From: Halopolyspora algeriensis
GTDB taxonomy: Bacteria; Actinomycetota; Actinomycetes; Mycobacteriales; Pseudonocardiaceae
Direction of reading: 5' to 3'
NCBI RefSeq assembly: GCF_003337235.1
Contig: NZ_QPJC01000008.1
Span: 1-64,000, forward strand
Length of the DNA: 64,000 bases
Position numbers and translations under genes: made by a program. The notes beneath the pieces were generated by a model. The model worked only from the letters and a program-made list of their open reading frames with translations, did not search any database and was not told the origin of the DNA. Below, piece by piece: positions 33,991 to 43,256 of this stretch. Positions within the stretch are counted from its first letter, which is position 1, and every line of letters begins with the position of its first letter.

Positions 33991-34176
33991 GCCTGTCTTT
34001 GATTTGGCTCTTTCGCTCGGGTGATCAGCCTGGGCAGGGTGACCCGCTCCGGCGTTTCAGGCGGATGCATTGCAAGGCAGTAGGCCACGTGGCGTAGGTG
34101 GCTACTCGATGTGGCCTGCAACGCCGCAAGGCGCCGCCTGAGACGGCGGTTCAGCAACCACCTGACCAAGTTCCAA
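33991..34176 (-). repeat. Dispersed repeat, copy A, split by an insertion
   Basis: On the minus strand this copy begins near TTGGTCAGGTGGTTGCTGAA and ends at AAATCAAAGACAGG. It matches copy B (40184-40272, opposite orientation) over both flanks, but is interrupted by 89 bp at 34055-34143. It fills most of the gap between the PadR gene and the DivIVA-like gene. Confidence 0.75.
34055..34143. mobile_element. 89-bp hairpin insertion with 5-bp target duplication (MITE-like)
   Basis: The insert starts TTTCAGGCGG and ends CCGCCTGAGA, so its ends are inverted repeats (with flanking bases, 10 of 11 pair). CGGCG stands on both sides (34050-34054, 34144-34148), but only once in copy B at the matching place. 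An inner pair AGGCCAC/GTGGCCT lets the whole insert fold into a long hairpin. No coding capacity. It may be a miniature mobile element. Confidence 0.6.
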
Positions 34177-34250
34177 GATGGGCTCTGAGCAACGCCCGGA
34201 GCGCCGCGGTGGTATCCGTACCCCCGACGGTCCGTGCCAGGATCTGACAC

Positions 34251-34589
34251 GTGGCTAGTGCGCTGATCTACCTCGTCGTCATACTCGCGGTGGCCGCGGT
34301 GGTCTACCTGCTCGCCTCCCTGGTCTTCGGCCGCGGTGAGGAACTGGAGCCGTTGCCGCCGGGAGCGACCCCGACACGGCTGCCTGCCTCGGACATCGAG
34401 GGTGCCGATGTGCGCGCGCTGCGGTTCCAGCAGGTCTTTCGCGGGTACAAGGCTTCCGAGGTGGACTGGGCCCTGAACCGGTTGGCCGGAGAGCTGGACG
34501 AGCTGCGCGGCAGGGTCGCGATTCTCGAACGCCAGCTGGACGCGGCGGACGAACAGCACCTGCGACCACCCGCCGACGGAAAGGACTGA
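34251..34589 (+). CDS. Membrane-anchored DivIVA-like domain protein
   Basis: This is a 112-residue protein. Residues 3-26 form one membrane span (SALIYLVVILAVAAVVYLLA), and residues 53-90 carry the DivIVA-type motif LRFQQVFRGYKASEVDWALNRLAGELDEL, a coiled coil that senses membrane curvature or binds partners. It matches the mycobacterial Rv1209 position upstream of tagA. The GTG start lies 7 nt after a CAGGAT box, possibly leaderless. It is probably co-transcribed with the two genes that follow. Confidence 0.85.
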   Translation: MASALIYLVVILAVAAVVYLLASLVFGRGEELEPLPPGATPTRLPASDIEGADVRALRFQQVFRGYKASEVDWALNRLAGELDELRGRVAILERQLDAADEQHLRPPADGKD

Positions 34590-34593
34590 CGAC

Positions 34594-35076
34594 ATGGGCA
34601 CTGCCGAGGTGCGGCGGAGCGTACAGGTCCCGGAAGCGGCCGAGGTGGTGTGGGCCGCCGCGACCGACTGGCCCGGACAGAGCGAGTGGATGTTCGGCAC
34701 CGAGGTGCATGTGATCCGCGGTCACGGTGCGGGCCCGGGGTCGGAGCTGGCCGCATTCACCGGGCTCGGCGGCATCGGTTTCCTGGACAGGATGGAGATC
34801 ACCGAATGGGAACCGCCGCTGCGCTGCGTCGTTCGCCACACCGGTCCCCTGGTGCGCGGGACGGGGGGTTTCCGGGTCGTGCGCAGTACCGAGGCCGGCT
34901 CCACCTTCCTGTGGTGGGAGCGGTTCGAGTTGCCCACGGTCGGTTCCCTTGCCTGGCCGCTGGTGCGCCCCGGTTTCGAATGGGGCCTGCAGAAGTCGCT
35001 GGAGCGGTTCGCGGCCGTGTGCTCCCGATACCGACACGGCCACCACGGCAGTGCGGAGGACCACGGTGGTGAGTGA
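34594..35076 (+). CDS. SRPBCC-family protein
   Basis: This 160-residue START/Bet v1-like protein has VRRSVQVPEAAEVVWAAATDWPGQSEWMFG, a buried central strand and the C-terminal helix (FEWGLQKSLERFAAVC). Ligand and reaction are unknown; such proteins bind lipids or polyketides, or act as aromatase/cyclases. It starts 4 nt after the DivIVA-like gene and overlaps the tagA start, so the three form an operon. Confidence 0.85.
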   Translation: MGTAEVRRSVQVPEAAEVVWAAATDWPGQSEWMFGTEVHVIRGHGAGPGSELAAFTGLGGIGFLDRMEITEWEPPLRCVVRHTGPLVRGTGGFRVVRSTEAGSTFLWWERFELPTVGSLAWPLVRPGFEWGLQKSLERFAAVCSRYRHGHHGSAEDHGGE

Positions 35077-35650
35077 CGCCGACCGCGTCGTGCTCGGTAC
35101 CGACGGCCGGGCGCGATGCCCTTGGGGATCGGGACCTGCCGACTACAGCACGTACCACGACACCGAGTGGGGCGTGCCGTTGCGTGGCGAGCAGGAGCTG
35201 TTCGAACGGATCAGCCTGGAGTCGTTCCAGTCCGGGCTGTCCTGGCTGACGATCCTGCGCAAGCGGGAAGCATTCCGGCAGGCCTTCGCCGGATTCGATC
35301 CCGGCCGGGTGGCGGGCTTCGGCGATGAGGACCGCGAGCGGCTCCTGTCCGATGCCACGATCGTGCGCAACCGCGCCAAGATCGACGCGACGATCCGCAA
35401 TGCCCGGGCGCTGCTCGAACTGGATCGGTCACTGGACGAGTTGCTCTGGTCGTTCGCCCCGGACGCCGGCAACCGGAAGCGGCCGGTGACGATCGCCGAC
35501 GTGCCCGCCACGACACCGGAGTCGGAAGCCATGGCCAAGGAGCTCAAGCGCCGAGGATTCGTCTTCGTGGGGCCCACGACCTGCTACGCGCTGATGCAGG
35601 CCACCGGCATGGTCGATGACCACCTCACCGACTGCTGGCGCGCGGAGTAA
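35069..35650 (+). CDS. tagA: DNA-3-methyladenine glycosylase I
   Basis: This 193-residue base-excision repair enzyme removes 3-methyladenine. The zinc-snap and active-site features are visible: RCPWGSGPADYSTYHDTEWGVP, LFERISLESFQSGLSWLTIL with the base-pocket Glu, and VGPTTCYALMQATGMVDDHLTDCW at the C-terminus with Cys and His. GTG 35069 has GGAGGA 8 nt upstream. It overlaps the SRPBCC gene and is in the same place as in mycobacteria (Rv1210). Confidence 0.95.
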   Translation: MSDADRVVLGTDGRARCPWGSGPADYSTYHDTEWGVPLRGEQELFERISLESFQSGLSWLTILRKREAFRQAFAGFDPGRVAGFGDEDRERLLSDATIVRNRAKIDATIRNARALLELDRSLDELLWSFAPDAGNRKRPVTIADVPATTPESEAMAKELKRRGFVFVGPTTCYALMQATGMVDDHLTDCWRAE

Positions 35651-35660
35651 GGGCTCGCGC

Positions 35661-35683
35661 GATGGGCTTGCGCCGTGGTGCGG
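35661..35683 (+). repeat. Short relative of the 59-bp repeat
   Basis: GATGGGCTTGCGCCGTGGTG followed by CGG matches the core of the repeat at 58868-58926 at 21 of 23 bases. It lies in the gap between the 3' ends of tagA and the enoyl-CoA hydratase gene. It may be a decayed copy. Confidence 0.4.
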
Positions 35684-35804
35684 TGCCGGAGACTCGGACC
35701 CACCGATGGGCGGCGGTGCCGGACGCTCGGGGGGAAGGCGAGCGGCATGCACCGCTTGCTCGGAGGTCGGCACGATCGCGGCGGGTGCTTGCGCACCCGC
35801 CGCG

Positions 35805-36596
35805 TCACCGGCCGGTGAACTCGGGGGTGCGCTTGTCGATGAAGGCGGAGACCGCTTCCCGGTGGTCGGCAGTGTTTCCCGCTTCGGCCTGTGCCCCCGC
35901 TTCGACGGCAAGCGTCTCGTCGAGCCCTTCGGCCGCCGCGGCCAGCATCGTCTCCTTGATCCGTGCGTATGCGCTCGTGGGACCGGTCGCCATGCGCGTG
36001 GCCAGCTCGGTGGCGGCGCCGGCGGCTTCCCCGGCGGGCACGACACGGTTGACCATACCGATGCGCAGGGCTTCGTCGGCGGCCACCGGCTCGGCCAGCA
36101 ACAGCATCTCCATCGCACGGCCATACCCGATCAACCGGGGAAGCGTCCACGACGCGCCGGAGTCCGTGGACAGGCCGACATTGGCGAAAGCCATCAGGAA
36201 CTTCGCATCCTCCGAAGCCACCCGCAGGTCGCAGGCATAGGACAGCGATGCTCCGGCTCCGGCCGCGGTGCCGTTGACCGCGGCGATCGTCGGTTTGGGC
36301 ATGGTGGTGACAGCACGGATGAGCGGGTTGTAGTGCTCCTCCACCGTCCGAAGCGGGGCGGGGTCACCGGACTCCAGCTGGGCGACGTGCTCCTTGAGAT
36401 CCTGCCCGCCGCAGAAGGCCTTCCCCGCCCCGGTGATCACCACGGCGCGCACCGAGTCGTCGGCTGCCGTGTCCCGCAGGGCCTCGATGAGCCGCTGCTT
36501 GAGTTCGACGGTCAGCGAGTTGAACGCCTCCGGGCGGTTCATCGTGATCCGCCGAACACCGTTGGCATCTTCGATCAGCAGTACATCGTCGGACAC
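35805..36596 (-). CDS. Enoyl-CoA hydratase/isomerase family protein
   Basis: This 263-residue crotonase-fold enzyme has VRRITMNRPEAFNSLTVEL, the oxyanion-hole segment AGKAFCGGQDLKEHVAQLESGD and the second loop AAGAGASLSYACDLRVASEDA. Members hydrate or isomerise acyl-CoA; the GQDLKEH motif resembles PaaG/PaaB-like isomerases of aromatic degradation. The exact substrate is unknown. GTG 36596 follows AAGGG. It stands alone on the minus strand within an otherwise plus-strand block. Confidence 0.88.
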   Translation of the reverse strand: MSDDVLLIEDANGVRRITMNRPEAFNSLTVELKQRLIEALRDTAADDSVRAVVITGAGKAFCGGQDLKEHVAQLESGDPAPLRTVEEHYNPLIRAVTTMPKPTIAAVNGTAAGAGASLSYACDLRVASEDAKFLMAFANVGLSTDSGASWTLPRLIGYGRAMEMLLLAEPVAADEALRIGMVNRVVPAGEAAGAATELATRMATGPTSAYARIKETMLAAAAEGLDETLAVEAGAQAEAGNTADHREAVSAFIDKRTPEFTGR

Positions 36597-37081
36597 GGGC
36601 AGCCCTTTCGTCGATGGTGGCGAGCGCGGCCGGGGTCGGCAGCGCGTCGTCGGCACCGGATACCGTGGTGTGCGTCACGACCGTGGTGGCCGAGATGCCC
36701 CCACGGTAGCCGGATTTCCTCGCTGAGCGGAACGTGTGGCGGGATACTCCAGAGTGGACGAGGTGTTCGCGTCGTGCGAGATTCGTAGCGTGGCACGGGT
36801 GTGACGGCGTGTGCGGGCTGTTCGCCGTCGGCGAGGGACGGTTCCGTGTCCGGTGATCGAGTGCCGGCCACACTCGCGCACCGGCTTGCTCACACGACCG
36901 AAAATTCCGAGCGAGCTCGTACGGCGGCCGAGTTCGCCCCACTGCCGATATCGGACCAGCGCAACCCGGACACGTGTTGATCGGCTCGGTTTCGCGGCCG
37001 CATCCGGATGGGGGAGAATGGTCCGGGACCAACTGGTTGTGGCGACCAGTTGGTGGGAAGAGTTCACGGAGGGAGCACGCT
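36597..37081. other. 485-bp intergenic region before the DUF3117 gene
   Basis: No coding frame is supported. Near the end, ACCAACTGGT (37028-37037) and ACCAGTTGGT (37045-37054) form a perfect 10-bp hairpin 27 nt before the DUF3117 start. A GAGAAT box (37015-37020) could be the -10 of a transcript that begins close to this hairpin. The rest holds promoters for the divergent hydratase gene that I cannot place. Confidence 0.45.
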
Positions 37082-37249
37082 ATGGCGGCCATGAAGCCCC
37101 GGACCGGTGACGGTCCCCTCGAGGTCACGAAGGAGGGACGCGGAGTCGTGATGCGCGTCCCACTCGAGGGCGGTGGGCGCCTCGTCGTCGAAATGACGAT
37201 GGAGGAGGCCACGAATCTGGGTGAAGCCCTGGACTCGGTCACTGGCTGA
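37082..37249 (+). CDS. DUF3117 small protein
   Basis: This 55-residue protein is nearly invariant in actinobacteria: MAAMKPRTGDGPLEVTKEGR, then VVMRVPLEGGGRLVVEM and EEATNLGEAL. It matches Rv1211 in size and position (after tagA in mycobacteria). GGAGGG precedes the ATG. The function is unknown. A perfect 10-bp hairpin lies in its leader. Confidence 0.9.
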   Translation: MAAMKPRTGDGPLEVTKEGRGVVMRVPLEGGGRLVVEMTMEEATNLGEALDSVTG

Positions 37250-37402
37250 GGTCGCCGCGAAGCGGTCACCGACCACGTCCGATCGGCTGAAGTGTTCGGG
37301 CCCGGCACTCGACGGTGGTGCCGGCGTCCTCGTCCGTCGGCAAGCACGGACGTGTGCCGCAGCGCAGTCGTAGGTATTCGCAATGAACAGAAAGGTGACG
37401 TG

Positions 37403-38986
37403 GTGCCCGGTTCTTCAGTGTCGGCGTCGGCCGAGGACTCGGTCCTGCCCGTGATTCCGACATCCCTGGTCGAGGTGGATGTGGTCGAACAGCGGCGCGA
37501 GGGCGTGCCCACGGCGGTGTCGGTACCGGATGTGGACGGTGCGGCCGACCTCGCTGCCGCCGCAGCAGCCTTCGGTGTGGACACCGCCCTGCTGGAAGCG
37601 GTGGGCGCGAAGAGTTCGGCCGGTGAGGTCTGCACCGTGCCGCTGGCCGACGGGGCATTCGGCTGGACGGTCGGCTCGGGCTCCGGTGAGCCGGTGCGTT
37701 GGCGCCAGGTCGGTGCCGGACTTGCCCGGGCGATCCGCGAGCGTCTCGGTGAGGGCGGGGGCGGCGGCTCCGCACCGGAGGACCTCGGAGACGCGCTGGA
37801 TTCGGAGTATGTGCAGGTTCGGTTGCCCGACGGCGTCGATGCGGACACGGTCGCGGCGCTGACACTCGGCCTGTCCCTGGGTGGCTACCGGTTCCGCGTG
37901 ACCGCCACGCCGACGCCGCCCCGGCTGCGCAAGGCGCTGCTGGTCGCTCCGGAAGGGGCCGACGTCGCGGCACTGCGCGAAGCGGTGGGACGCGCCCGTC
38001 AGTGGGCTTCGGCCACCGCGCTGGCCCGGGACCTGGCCAACGCGCCGTCCAACGTCAAAGATCCGGAATGGTTCACCACCACGGCCGCGCAGCTCGCGCG
38101 TGCCGTACCGGGCCTGGAGGCGGTCGTCCGGGACGAGAAGTGGCTTGCCGATCGCGGATTCGGCGGGATCCTGGCGGTCGGTGGCGGCTCCGCGCGGCCA
38201 CCGCGCTTGCTGGAACTGTCCTGGAACCCGGATCCGCAGGACTCCGGTGCGGACCCCTCATCGCCGCACATCGTGCTGGTCGGCAAGGGCATCACCTTCG
38301 ACACCGGAGGCATCTCGATCAAGCCCGCCGAGGGTATGGAACTCATGCGCACCGACATGGCCGGCGGCGGCGCGGTGATCGGGGCGATGCTGTCGATCGC
38401 ACGGAGCGGGCTGCCGGTCCGGGTGACCGCCCTGGTGCCCTCGGCGGAGAACCACGTGTCGGGTTCGGCCTACCGGCCCGGGGACATCGTGCGTCATTAC
38501 GGCGGCACCACCACCGAGGTCGGCAACACCGACGCCGAGGGACGCATGGTGATGGCCGACGCCCTGGCCTACGCCGTGCGCAGGCACGAGCCGGACATGC
38601 TCGTGGACGTGGCGACGCTGACCGGCGCGATGAAGGTCGCTCTCGGTCTGCGGACCGGCGGCGTGCTCAGTACGGATGCGCGGCTCGGCGAGCGGGTGCG
38701 CGCGGCGGGCGACCGCGCGGGTGAGGCATGGTGGCCGATGCCGTTGCTCGACGACCATGCCGAGGATGTGCGCAGCGACATCGCCGACGTGCGGCAGACC
38801 CCGCCGGGGCCGGGCGGGGTGACGGCGGGGCTGTTCCTGCGGGAGTTCACCTCGGGGCTGCCGTGGGCGCATCTGGACATCGCCGGGCCCGCCCGTGCCG
38901 ACAAGCCCCATGCCGAGGTCGTCGCCGGCGCCACCGGGTTCGCCGCGCGCACCCTTGTCGAGTTCGTGGCGGGCTTCGCCGAGTAG
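37403..38986 (+). CDS. pepA: Leucyl aminopeptidase (M17)
   Basis: This 527-residue cytosolic di-metal peptidase removes N-terminal amino acids. The M17 motifs are intact: VGKGITFDTGGISIKP (Lys and Asp ligands), RTDMAGGGAV and NTDAEGRMVMADALAYA with the bicarbonate-binding Arg. GTG 37403 is preferred (AGAAAGG 8 nt upstream; GTG 37400 is possible). An MFS gene follows 10 nt after its stop. Confidence 0.94.
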   Translation: MPGSSVSASAEDSVLPVIPTSLVEVDVVEQRREGVPTAVSVPDVDGAADLAAAAAAFGVDTALLEAVGAKSSAGEVCTVPLADGAFGWTVGSGSGEPVRWRQVGAGLARAIRERLGEGGGGGSAPEDLGDALDSEYVQVRLPDGVDADTVAALTLGLSLGGYRFRVTATPTPPRLRKALLVAPEGADVAALREAVGRARQWASATALARDLANAPSNVKDPEWFTTTAAQLARAVPGLEAVVRDEKWLADRGFGGILAVGGGSARPPRLLELSWNPDPQDSGADPSSPHIVLVGKGITFDTGGISIKPAEGMELMRTDMAGGGAVIGAMLSIARSGLPVRVTALVPSAENHVSGSAYRPGDIVRHYGGTTTEVGNTDAEGRMVMADALAYAVRRHEPDMLVDVATLTGAMKVALGLRTGGVLSTDARLGERVRAAGDRAGEAWWPMPLLDDHAEDVRSDIADVRQTPPGPGGVTAGLFLREFTSGLPWAHLDIAGPARADKPHAEVVAGATGFAARTLVEFVAGFAE

Positions 38987-38996
38987 TCGCAGCATC

Positions 38997-40169
38997 GTGG
39001 ACAGTGACGCGGGCCGGATACGCAGGATCAGGTTCGCGTCGCTGACCGGTGCTCTGGCCCTGTTCGCACTGCTCTACGCACCGCAGGCGGTGTTGCCGCA
39101 ACTCGCCACGGAGTTTTCGGTTCCGCCCGGGACCGTGGCGTTGCTGATCTCGGCGAGCACGCTCGGGCTGGCGCTGGCCGCCGTCCCGCTGGGAACCCTG
39201 TCCGAAGCGCTCGGGCGCCGCCGGACCATGATCGCGTCCCTGCTGATCGCCGAGGGGATCGGTCTGCTCCTGCCGTGGGTGCACCACTTCGCCCTGATGG
39301 TCGGTGCGCGCCTGGTGCAGGGTGCGGCTGTGGCCGGCCTCGCCACCGTTGCCGTCGCCTATCTGGCCGACGAGGCCGGGGGCAGGCATCTCGGCAGCAC
39401 GATGGGGCTCTACGTGGCGGGGACCACGATCGGCGGGATGTCCGGCCGCATCGTGTGCGGAGTGGTCGCCGACTTCGCCGGGTGGTCCGGCGGGATGCTG
39501 GCCGTGGCGCTGCTGGCCGGTGTGTGCACGGTCGCGTTCGTGATGTTGCTGCCCGCCGACAGCCGCCGCAGCAGACAGCCGTGGAAGTGGCGCCCGCTGG
39601 TCGAGGGGCTGCGCAGTGCCGCGAGCACCCCGGTGCTGTACGCGCCGTACCTGGTGGCCGCACTGGGGATGGGTGCCTTCGTCACGGTCTACAACGTGCT
39701 CGGTTTCCGGCTGATCGGGCCTCCGCTGATGGTGCCACCGGCGTTGGCTGCGCTGGCTTTTCTCGCTTATGCGGCGGGTACGGTGACTTCGGCGGTCGCC
39801 GGTCGGGTGGCCGACCGTCGGGGACGTTCCCCGGTGCTGCTGTGCGGGTTGTCGATCACCGTTGTCGGGCTGCTGGCGATGCTGAGTGAGCAGTTGGTGC
39901 TGATCCTGCTGGGCCTGGTCGTGTTCACCGGCGGGTTCTTCATGGCTCATTCGGTGGCCAGTACCTGGGTCGGCGCTCGGGCGCCGGAGTCGGCGCGAGG
40001 TCAGGCGTCCTCGCTGTACCAGTTCTGCTACTACTCGGGGAGCAGTGTCGGTGGCGTGGCCGGTGGCACGGCCTTCGCCGCCTGGGGATGGACGGGGATG
40101 ACGGCGCTGCTGTGCTGCTGGCTCGCCGTCGCCGCCGGGGGTGTGGTCCTCGCGCGCGGCGCCACGTGA
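38997..40169 (+). CDS. MFS transporter
   Basis: This 390-residue membrane protein has 12 hydrophobic segments and the MFS loop motif (LGTLSEALGRRRTMIASLL) between spans 2 and 3; the repeat motif in the second half is GRVADRRGRSPVLL. It resembles YnfM-like drug/sugar exporters of the DHA1 type. The substrate is unknown. It starts 10 nt after pepA. A dispersed repeat and a hairpin follow its end. Confidence 0.9.
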   Translation: MDSDAGRIRRIRFASLTGALALFALLYAPQAVLPQLATEFSVPPGTVALLISASTLGLALAAVPLGTLSEALGRRRTMIASLLIAEGIGLLLPWVHHFALMVGARLVQGAAVAGLATVAVAYLADEAGGRHLGSTMGLYVAGTTIGGMSGRIVCGVVADFAGWSGGMLAVALLAGVCTVAFVMLLPADSRRSRQPWKWRPLVEGLRSAASTPVLYAPYLVAALGMGAFVTVYNVLGFRLIGPPLMVPPALAALAFLAYAAGTVTSAVAGRVADRRGRSPVLLCGLSITVVGLLAMLSEQLVLILLGLVVFTGGFFMAHSVASTWVGARAPESARGQASSLYQFCYYSGSSVGGVAGGTAFAAWGWTGMTALLCCWLAVAAGGVVLARGAT

Positions 40170-40183
40170 GGGAGAGATTGTCT

Positions 40184-40272
40184 TGCACCTTGGTCGGGTG
40201 GTTGCTGAAGCGCCGGAGCCGGTTGCTTTGCCCGGACTGATCCCTCGAGCGAAAAACCGATCAAAGGCAGGG
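40184..40272 (+). repeat. Dispersed repeat, copy B (uninterrupted)
   Basis: Starts near TGTCTTGCACCTTGGTCGGG and ends at AAAGGCAGGG; this is the same repeat as copy A (33991-34176) in inverted orientation, without the 89-bp insertion. The join CGCCG (40211-40215) is the empty site. It holds the 12-mer TCGGGTGGTTGC (40194-40205), also found at 50310 and 62791. Confidence 0.75.
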
Positions 40273-40288
40273 AACTGAGCAAGTTCCC
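40270..40288. terminator. Hairpin between the MFS gene and tatB
   Basis: GGGAACT (40270-40276) pairs with AGTTCCC (40282-40288) around a 5-nt loop. It lies between the two convergent gene ends at the edge of repeat copy B. Confidence 0.45.
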
Positions 40289-40315
40289 CTGTCCGTGCCG
40301 GCGAGGCAAGTCGTA

Positions 40316-40732
40316 CTACGTGGTGTCGGCGTCGAAGGGAGGCCGTTCTCCGGGGTTCAGCGATTGCCGGCCGGTGTTGTCGGAACTCGGGGGATCGGAC
40401 GGGCGGCTGTGCCCGTTGCCGTGGTGGCGGGACGGCCTGTCGTTCGTGATGCCGTCGAGAGGGTTCTCCCCGTCGAGCAGGTGTTTGCTGACCGCCCTGC
40501 GGGGATCGAAGTCGCGGATGCCGCGCAGGTCCTCCAGCGGCTTGCGCAGGTCGTCGAATTCCGGCCCGAGTTCGGAACGCAGTTGCTCGCGGGCGCCCGT
40601 GGCGTAGTCCCTGACCTGCCGTACGGTCCTGCCCAGCCACGCTGCCGCCGAGGGCAGTCGTTCCGGCCCGAGAATGAACAGACCGGCGATGACGAGGACG
40701 AGGATCTCCCCCCAGCCGATGCTATCGAGCAC
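40316..40732 (-). CDS. tatB: Sec-independent translocase subunit TatB
   Basis: This 138-residue membrane protein of the twin-arginine export machine starts with [20 protein letters not shown] (Gly-Glu turn, then the membrane helix), [18 protein letters not shown] and the amphipathic helix, followed by a long hydrophilic tail. GTG 40732 follows GGGAGGAG. It is the last gene of the sigE-rseA-htrA-tatB series, the same order as in mycobacteria. Confidence 0.93.
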   Translation of the reverse strand: MLDSIGWGEILVLVIAGLFILGPERLPSAAAWLGRTVRQVRDYATGAREQLRSELGPEFDDLRKPLEDLRGIRDFDPRRAVSKHLLDGENPLDGITNDRPSRHHGNGHSRPSDPPSSDNTGRQSLNPGERPPFDADTT

Positions 40733-40839
40733 CTCGACTCCTCCCGGGTCGTATCCGGCCGCAGAACCACGGTGGATCCAGCGTACCCACCGCACGAGGA
40801 CGCACGGAAACGAATCGTGCTCGGGTGTCCCCGGCGGTG

Positions 40840-42312
40840 CTACCGGAGTTCGGCGTCGAGTACGAGTTCACGGCCGCCGCGGACCACCGTGATCGGCACG
40901 GTCGTGCCGAGTCGGTGCTTGTGCACGGCCACGACCAGCTCGTTGGCGCTGTTGACCTGCCGGTCCCCGACCTTGATGATGACGTCGCCCTCCGCGATCC
41001 CCGCCGCTTCGGCGGCGCTGCCCTGCTGCACGTTCTGAACCTGGGCACCGCTGACCGTCCCGTCGGTGACCGATTTGGCATTCACACCCAGCTCGGGGTG
41101 CCGGACCTGACCGGTGCGGATGAGCTGCTCGGCCACCCGGCGCACCTGGTCGATGGGGATGGCGAAGCCGAGACCGATCGACCCGCCCTGGCCGTCCGTC
41201 CCGAGAGTGCGGATCGCGCTGTTGATCCCCACCACGGCGCCGTTGCCGTCGACGAGGGCTCCGCCCGAGTTCCCCGGGTTGATGGCGGCGTCGGTCTGGA
41301 TGGCATCGATGACCGCGTTGGTGTCGGTACCCTCCCCGGCCAGCCGCATCGGGCGGTGCGTCGAACTGACGATGCCACTGGTGACCGTACTCTCCAGCCC
41401 GAGCGGCGAGCCGACGGCGATGACCTTGTCGCCGACGGCGAGGTCGGCGGAGGAACCGAGTTGGGCCACGGTGGGATTGGCCACCTCGACCTTCAACACG
41501 GCCAGGTCGGTCTGCGGGTCGCGCCCGACGATCCGTGCGGGCACACGCGTGCCGTCGGAGAAGACGGTGAAGACCTGCGCGTCCGGCGTGCCCACCGCCA
41601 TGGAGATCACGTGGTTGTTGGTGACGATGTAGCCGTTGCCGTCGATGACCACTCCCGAACCGGTACCGCCCTGAGCCCCCAACCGGACCTCCACCGACAC
41701 CACGGAGGGAAGGATGCGCGAGGCGACGGCGGCGACGGTCCCGGACGGGCGATCCACTCCCGGTTCGACCTTGGCCAGGGTCACATCGGGGTTGGTCAGC
41801 GGGTTGCCCTCCTCGGCGGTGATGCGCCCGATGAAGCCGCCGACGACGGAGACGAGGAGCGCCACGGCTGCCAGCGCAGCCAGGGCACGCGGACGCACCC
41901 TCCGACCGAACAGCACTTCTCGTGTGCTCAGCAGGGGGCCGGGCACCGGCTCGCGATGCTGCTCGGAGCCCTCCCGGGCCAGAGCCGGGGCTCCGACGAC
42001 CGCCTCGGCAGTCGGATTTCGCCAGGGGTCCCGATCGCCGCTGTGGCTCCAGAAGAGGTCCTCGTCCGGCGAGGCCTGCTCGGACGGTTCCCGGTCGCCG
42101 GGTGCCCGCTGCAGTACCTCACTGCTGCCCGGGGGGCGGCTGAAGGCCTTCTCCAGTGCTTCCGGTGGAGGCGGGGTGTATTCGAAACCCTGCTGTGGAG
42201 GTGTGTCGCGCCCGCGTGGATCGAAACTGCCCTCGACGCCTTCGGGACGGCGGAACGCCGCCGACTGTTCCGGATCGTGTCCCTGCGCGGACGTCCTCGG
42301 CTGCTCGCTCAT
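40840..42312 (-). CDS. htrA: HtrA/DegP-like membrane-anchored serine protease
   Basis: This is a 490-residue protein. A cytoplasmic N-terminal part rich in Pro and Glu (about 140 residues) precedes one membrane span (residues about 142-160), then the trypsin-like domain with His234 (TNNHVIS), Asp269 (TDLAVL) and Ser349 (NPGNSGGAL), and a PDZ domain ([22 protein letters not shown]). It degrades misfolded exported proteins. In mycobacteria it acts in the sigE regulon; here it follows rseA on the same strand, 167 nt away. Confidence 0.95.
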   Translation of the reverse strand: MSEQPRTSAQGHDPEQSAAFRRPEGVEGSFDPRGRDTPPQQGFEYTPPPPEALEKAFSRPPGSSEVLQRAPGDREPSEQASPDEDLFWSHSGDRDPWRNPTAEAVVGAPALAREGSEQHREPVPGPLLSTREVLFGRRVRPRALAALAAVALLVSVVGGFIGRITAEEGNPLTNPDVTLAKVEPGVDRPSGTVAAVASRILPSVVSVEVRLGAQGGTGSGVVIDGNGYIVTNNHVISMAVGTPDAQVFTVFSDGTRVPARIVGRDPQTDLAVLKVEVANPTVAQLGSSADLAVGDKVIAVGSPLGLESTVTSGIVSSTHRPMRLAGEGTDTNAVIDAIQTDAAINPGNSGGALVDGNGAVVGINSAIRTLGTDGQGGSIGLGFAIPIDQVRRVAEQLIRTGQVRHPELGVNAKSVTDGTVSGAQVQNVQQGSAAEAAGIAEGDVIIKVGDRQVNSANELVVAVHKHRLGTTVPITVVRGGRELVLDAELR

Positions 42313-42479
42313 CGCTCCCCGGGCATGTGCGCGTATCGACCTTGGTCACTGCCATGTGAGTGGACCACACGAACGGGCGTCGGTGTGCGGCGGCGTGTAC
42401 CGGTGTCATGGCCCACTTCGTCCCATTTTGCCGGTAGTGGCGTGAAGTTCCCGTTGGAGCTGCTGTGTCCGTCAGGAGA

Positions 42480-43256
42480 TCAAGGGGCCGGTGGCGGCAC
42501 CGGGGCGGAAGCGGAGCTCGGCTCGACGTCGGGGCCTGCCGATACGTGCACGGCCCCGGTGGGCGGCGGGGATGTGGCCGACGGCCCGCTCGGGGTGACG
42601 GCTTGTGTGGAAACGGGGACGACGGCGTCGTCGTGCGGGGTGTCCCCACGGGGAAAAGGCCGGGGCACCGTGGTCATGGTGCCGTGGGAGTCCTCTGCGG
42701 GAACGTTCATGAAGGTCAGGGCCCCGAGCACGAGACCGGAGAACACGACGCTCGCACCCTGCTTGGTCCGGCGCCCGTGCCCTTTGGCTTGGGGTGGATG
42801 CTCCGAAACTCGATCGCCGCCGTCGCCACCGATCGGAGTGCCTCCTCCGAGCGGCGATCTGCCACTGCCCAGTCGGGTGCTCGATCCCCGTGCGGGATCG
42901 GCGGGTCCGCTGTTCTGCGCCGCATCGGTGCGTTCGGCGCCACGGCTGTCCCGGGTCACCAGCCGGCCGCCTTCGGTGAGGGCGAGCTCGTCCGGTTGCT
43001 CGGGCAGTTCGGTTTCCGAGGGGATGGACTGCAGTGTTCGCAGGAACTGCGGCGACATCGACGGTGTGTCCGCCGCGCGAATCGCCGAGCGCGCCTGCCG
43101 CTGAGCGGCCGCGTCCGCCCTGCAGGTCGCACATCCCGCGATGTGCGCGGCCGCACGATCGTAGGCGTTCGGGGTCAGCTCGCCGTCGACGAAGGCGACG
43201 AGCGCGTCCAGCGCAAGGTGCTGTTCGGATAGCCCCCACCTACGCAGTGCGCTCAT
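42480..43256 (-). CDS. rseA: Anti-sigma factor (zinc-binding, RseA-like)
   Basis: This 258-residue ZAS-type anti-sigma factor has the zinc motif HIAGCATC with His38, Cys42 and Cys45, preceded by [20 protein letters not shown] membrane span is likely in the C-terminal half ([13 protein letters not shown]), then a Pro/Ser-rich tail outside. It binds SigE until stress or proteolysis frees it. Its ATG overlaps the sigE stop by 4 bp, so the two are made in balance. Confidence 0.9.
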   Translation of the reverse strand: MSALRRWGLSEQHLALDALVAFVDGELTPNAYDRAAAHIAGCATCRADAAAQRQARSAIRAADTPSMSPQFLRTLQSIPSETELPEQPDELALTEGGRLVTRDSRGAERTDAAQNSGPADPARGSSTRLGSGRSPLGGGTPIGGDGGDRVSEHPPQAKGHGRRTKQGASVVFSGLVLGALTFMNVPAEDSHGTMTTVPRPFPRGDTPHDDAVVPVSTQAVTPSGPSATSPPPTGAVHVSAGPDVEPSSASAPVPPPAP

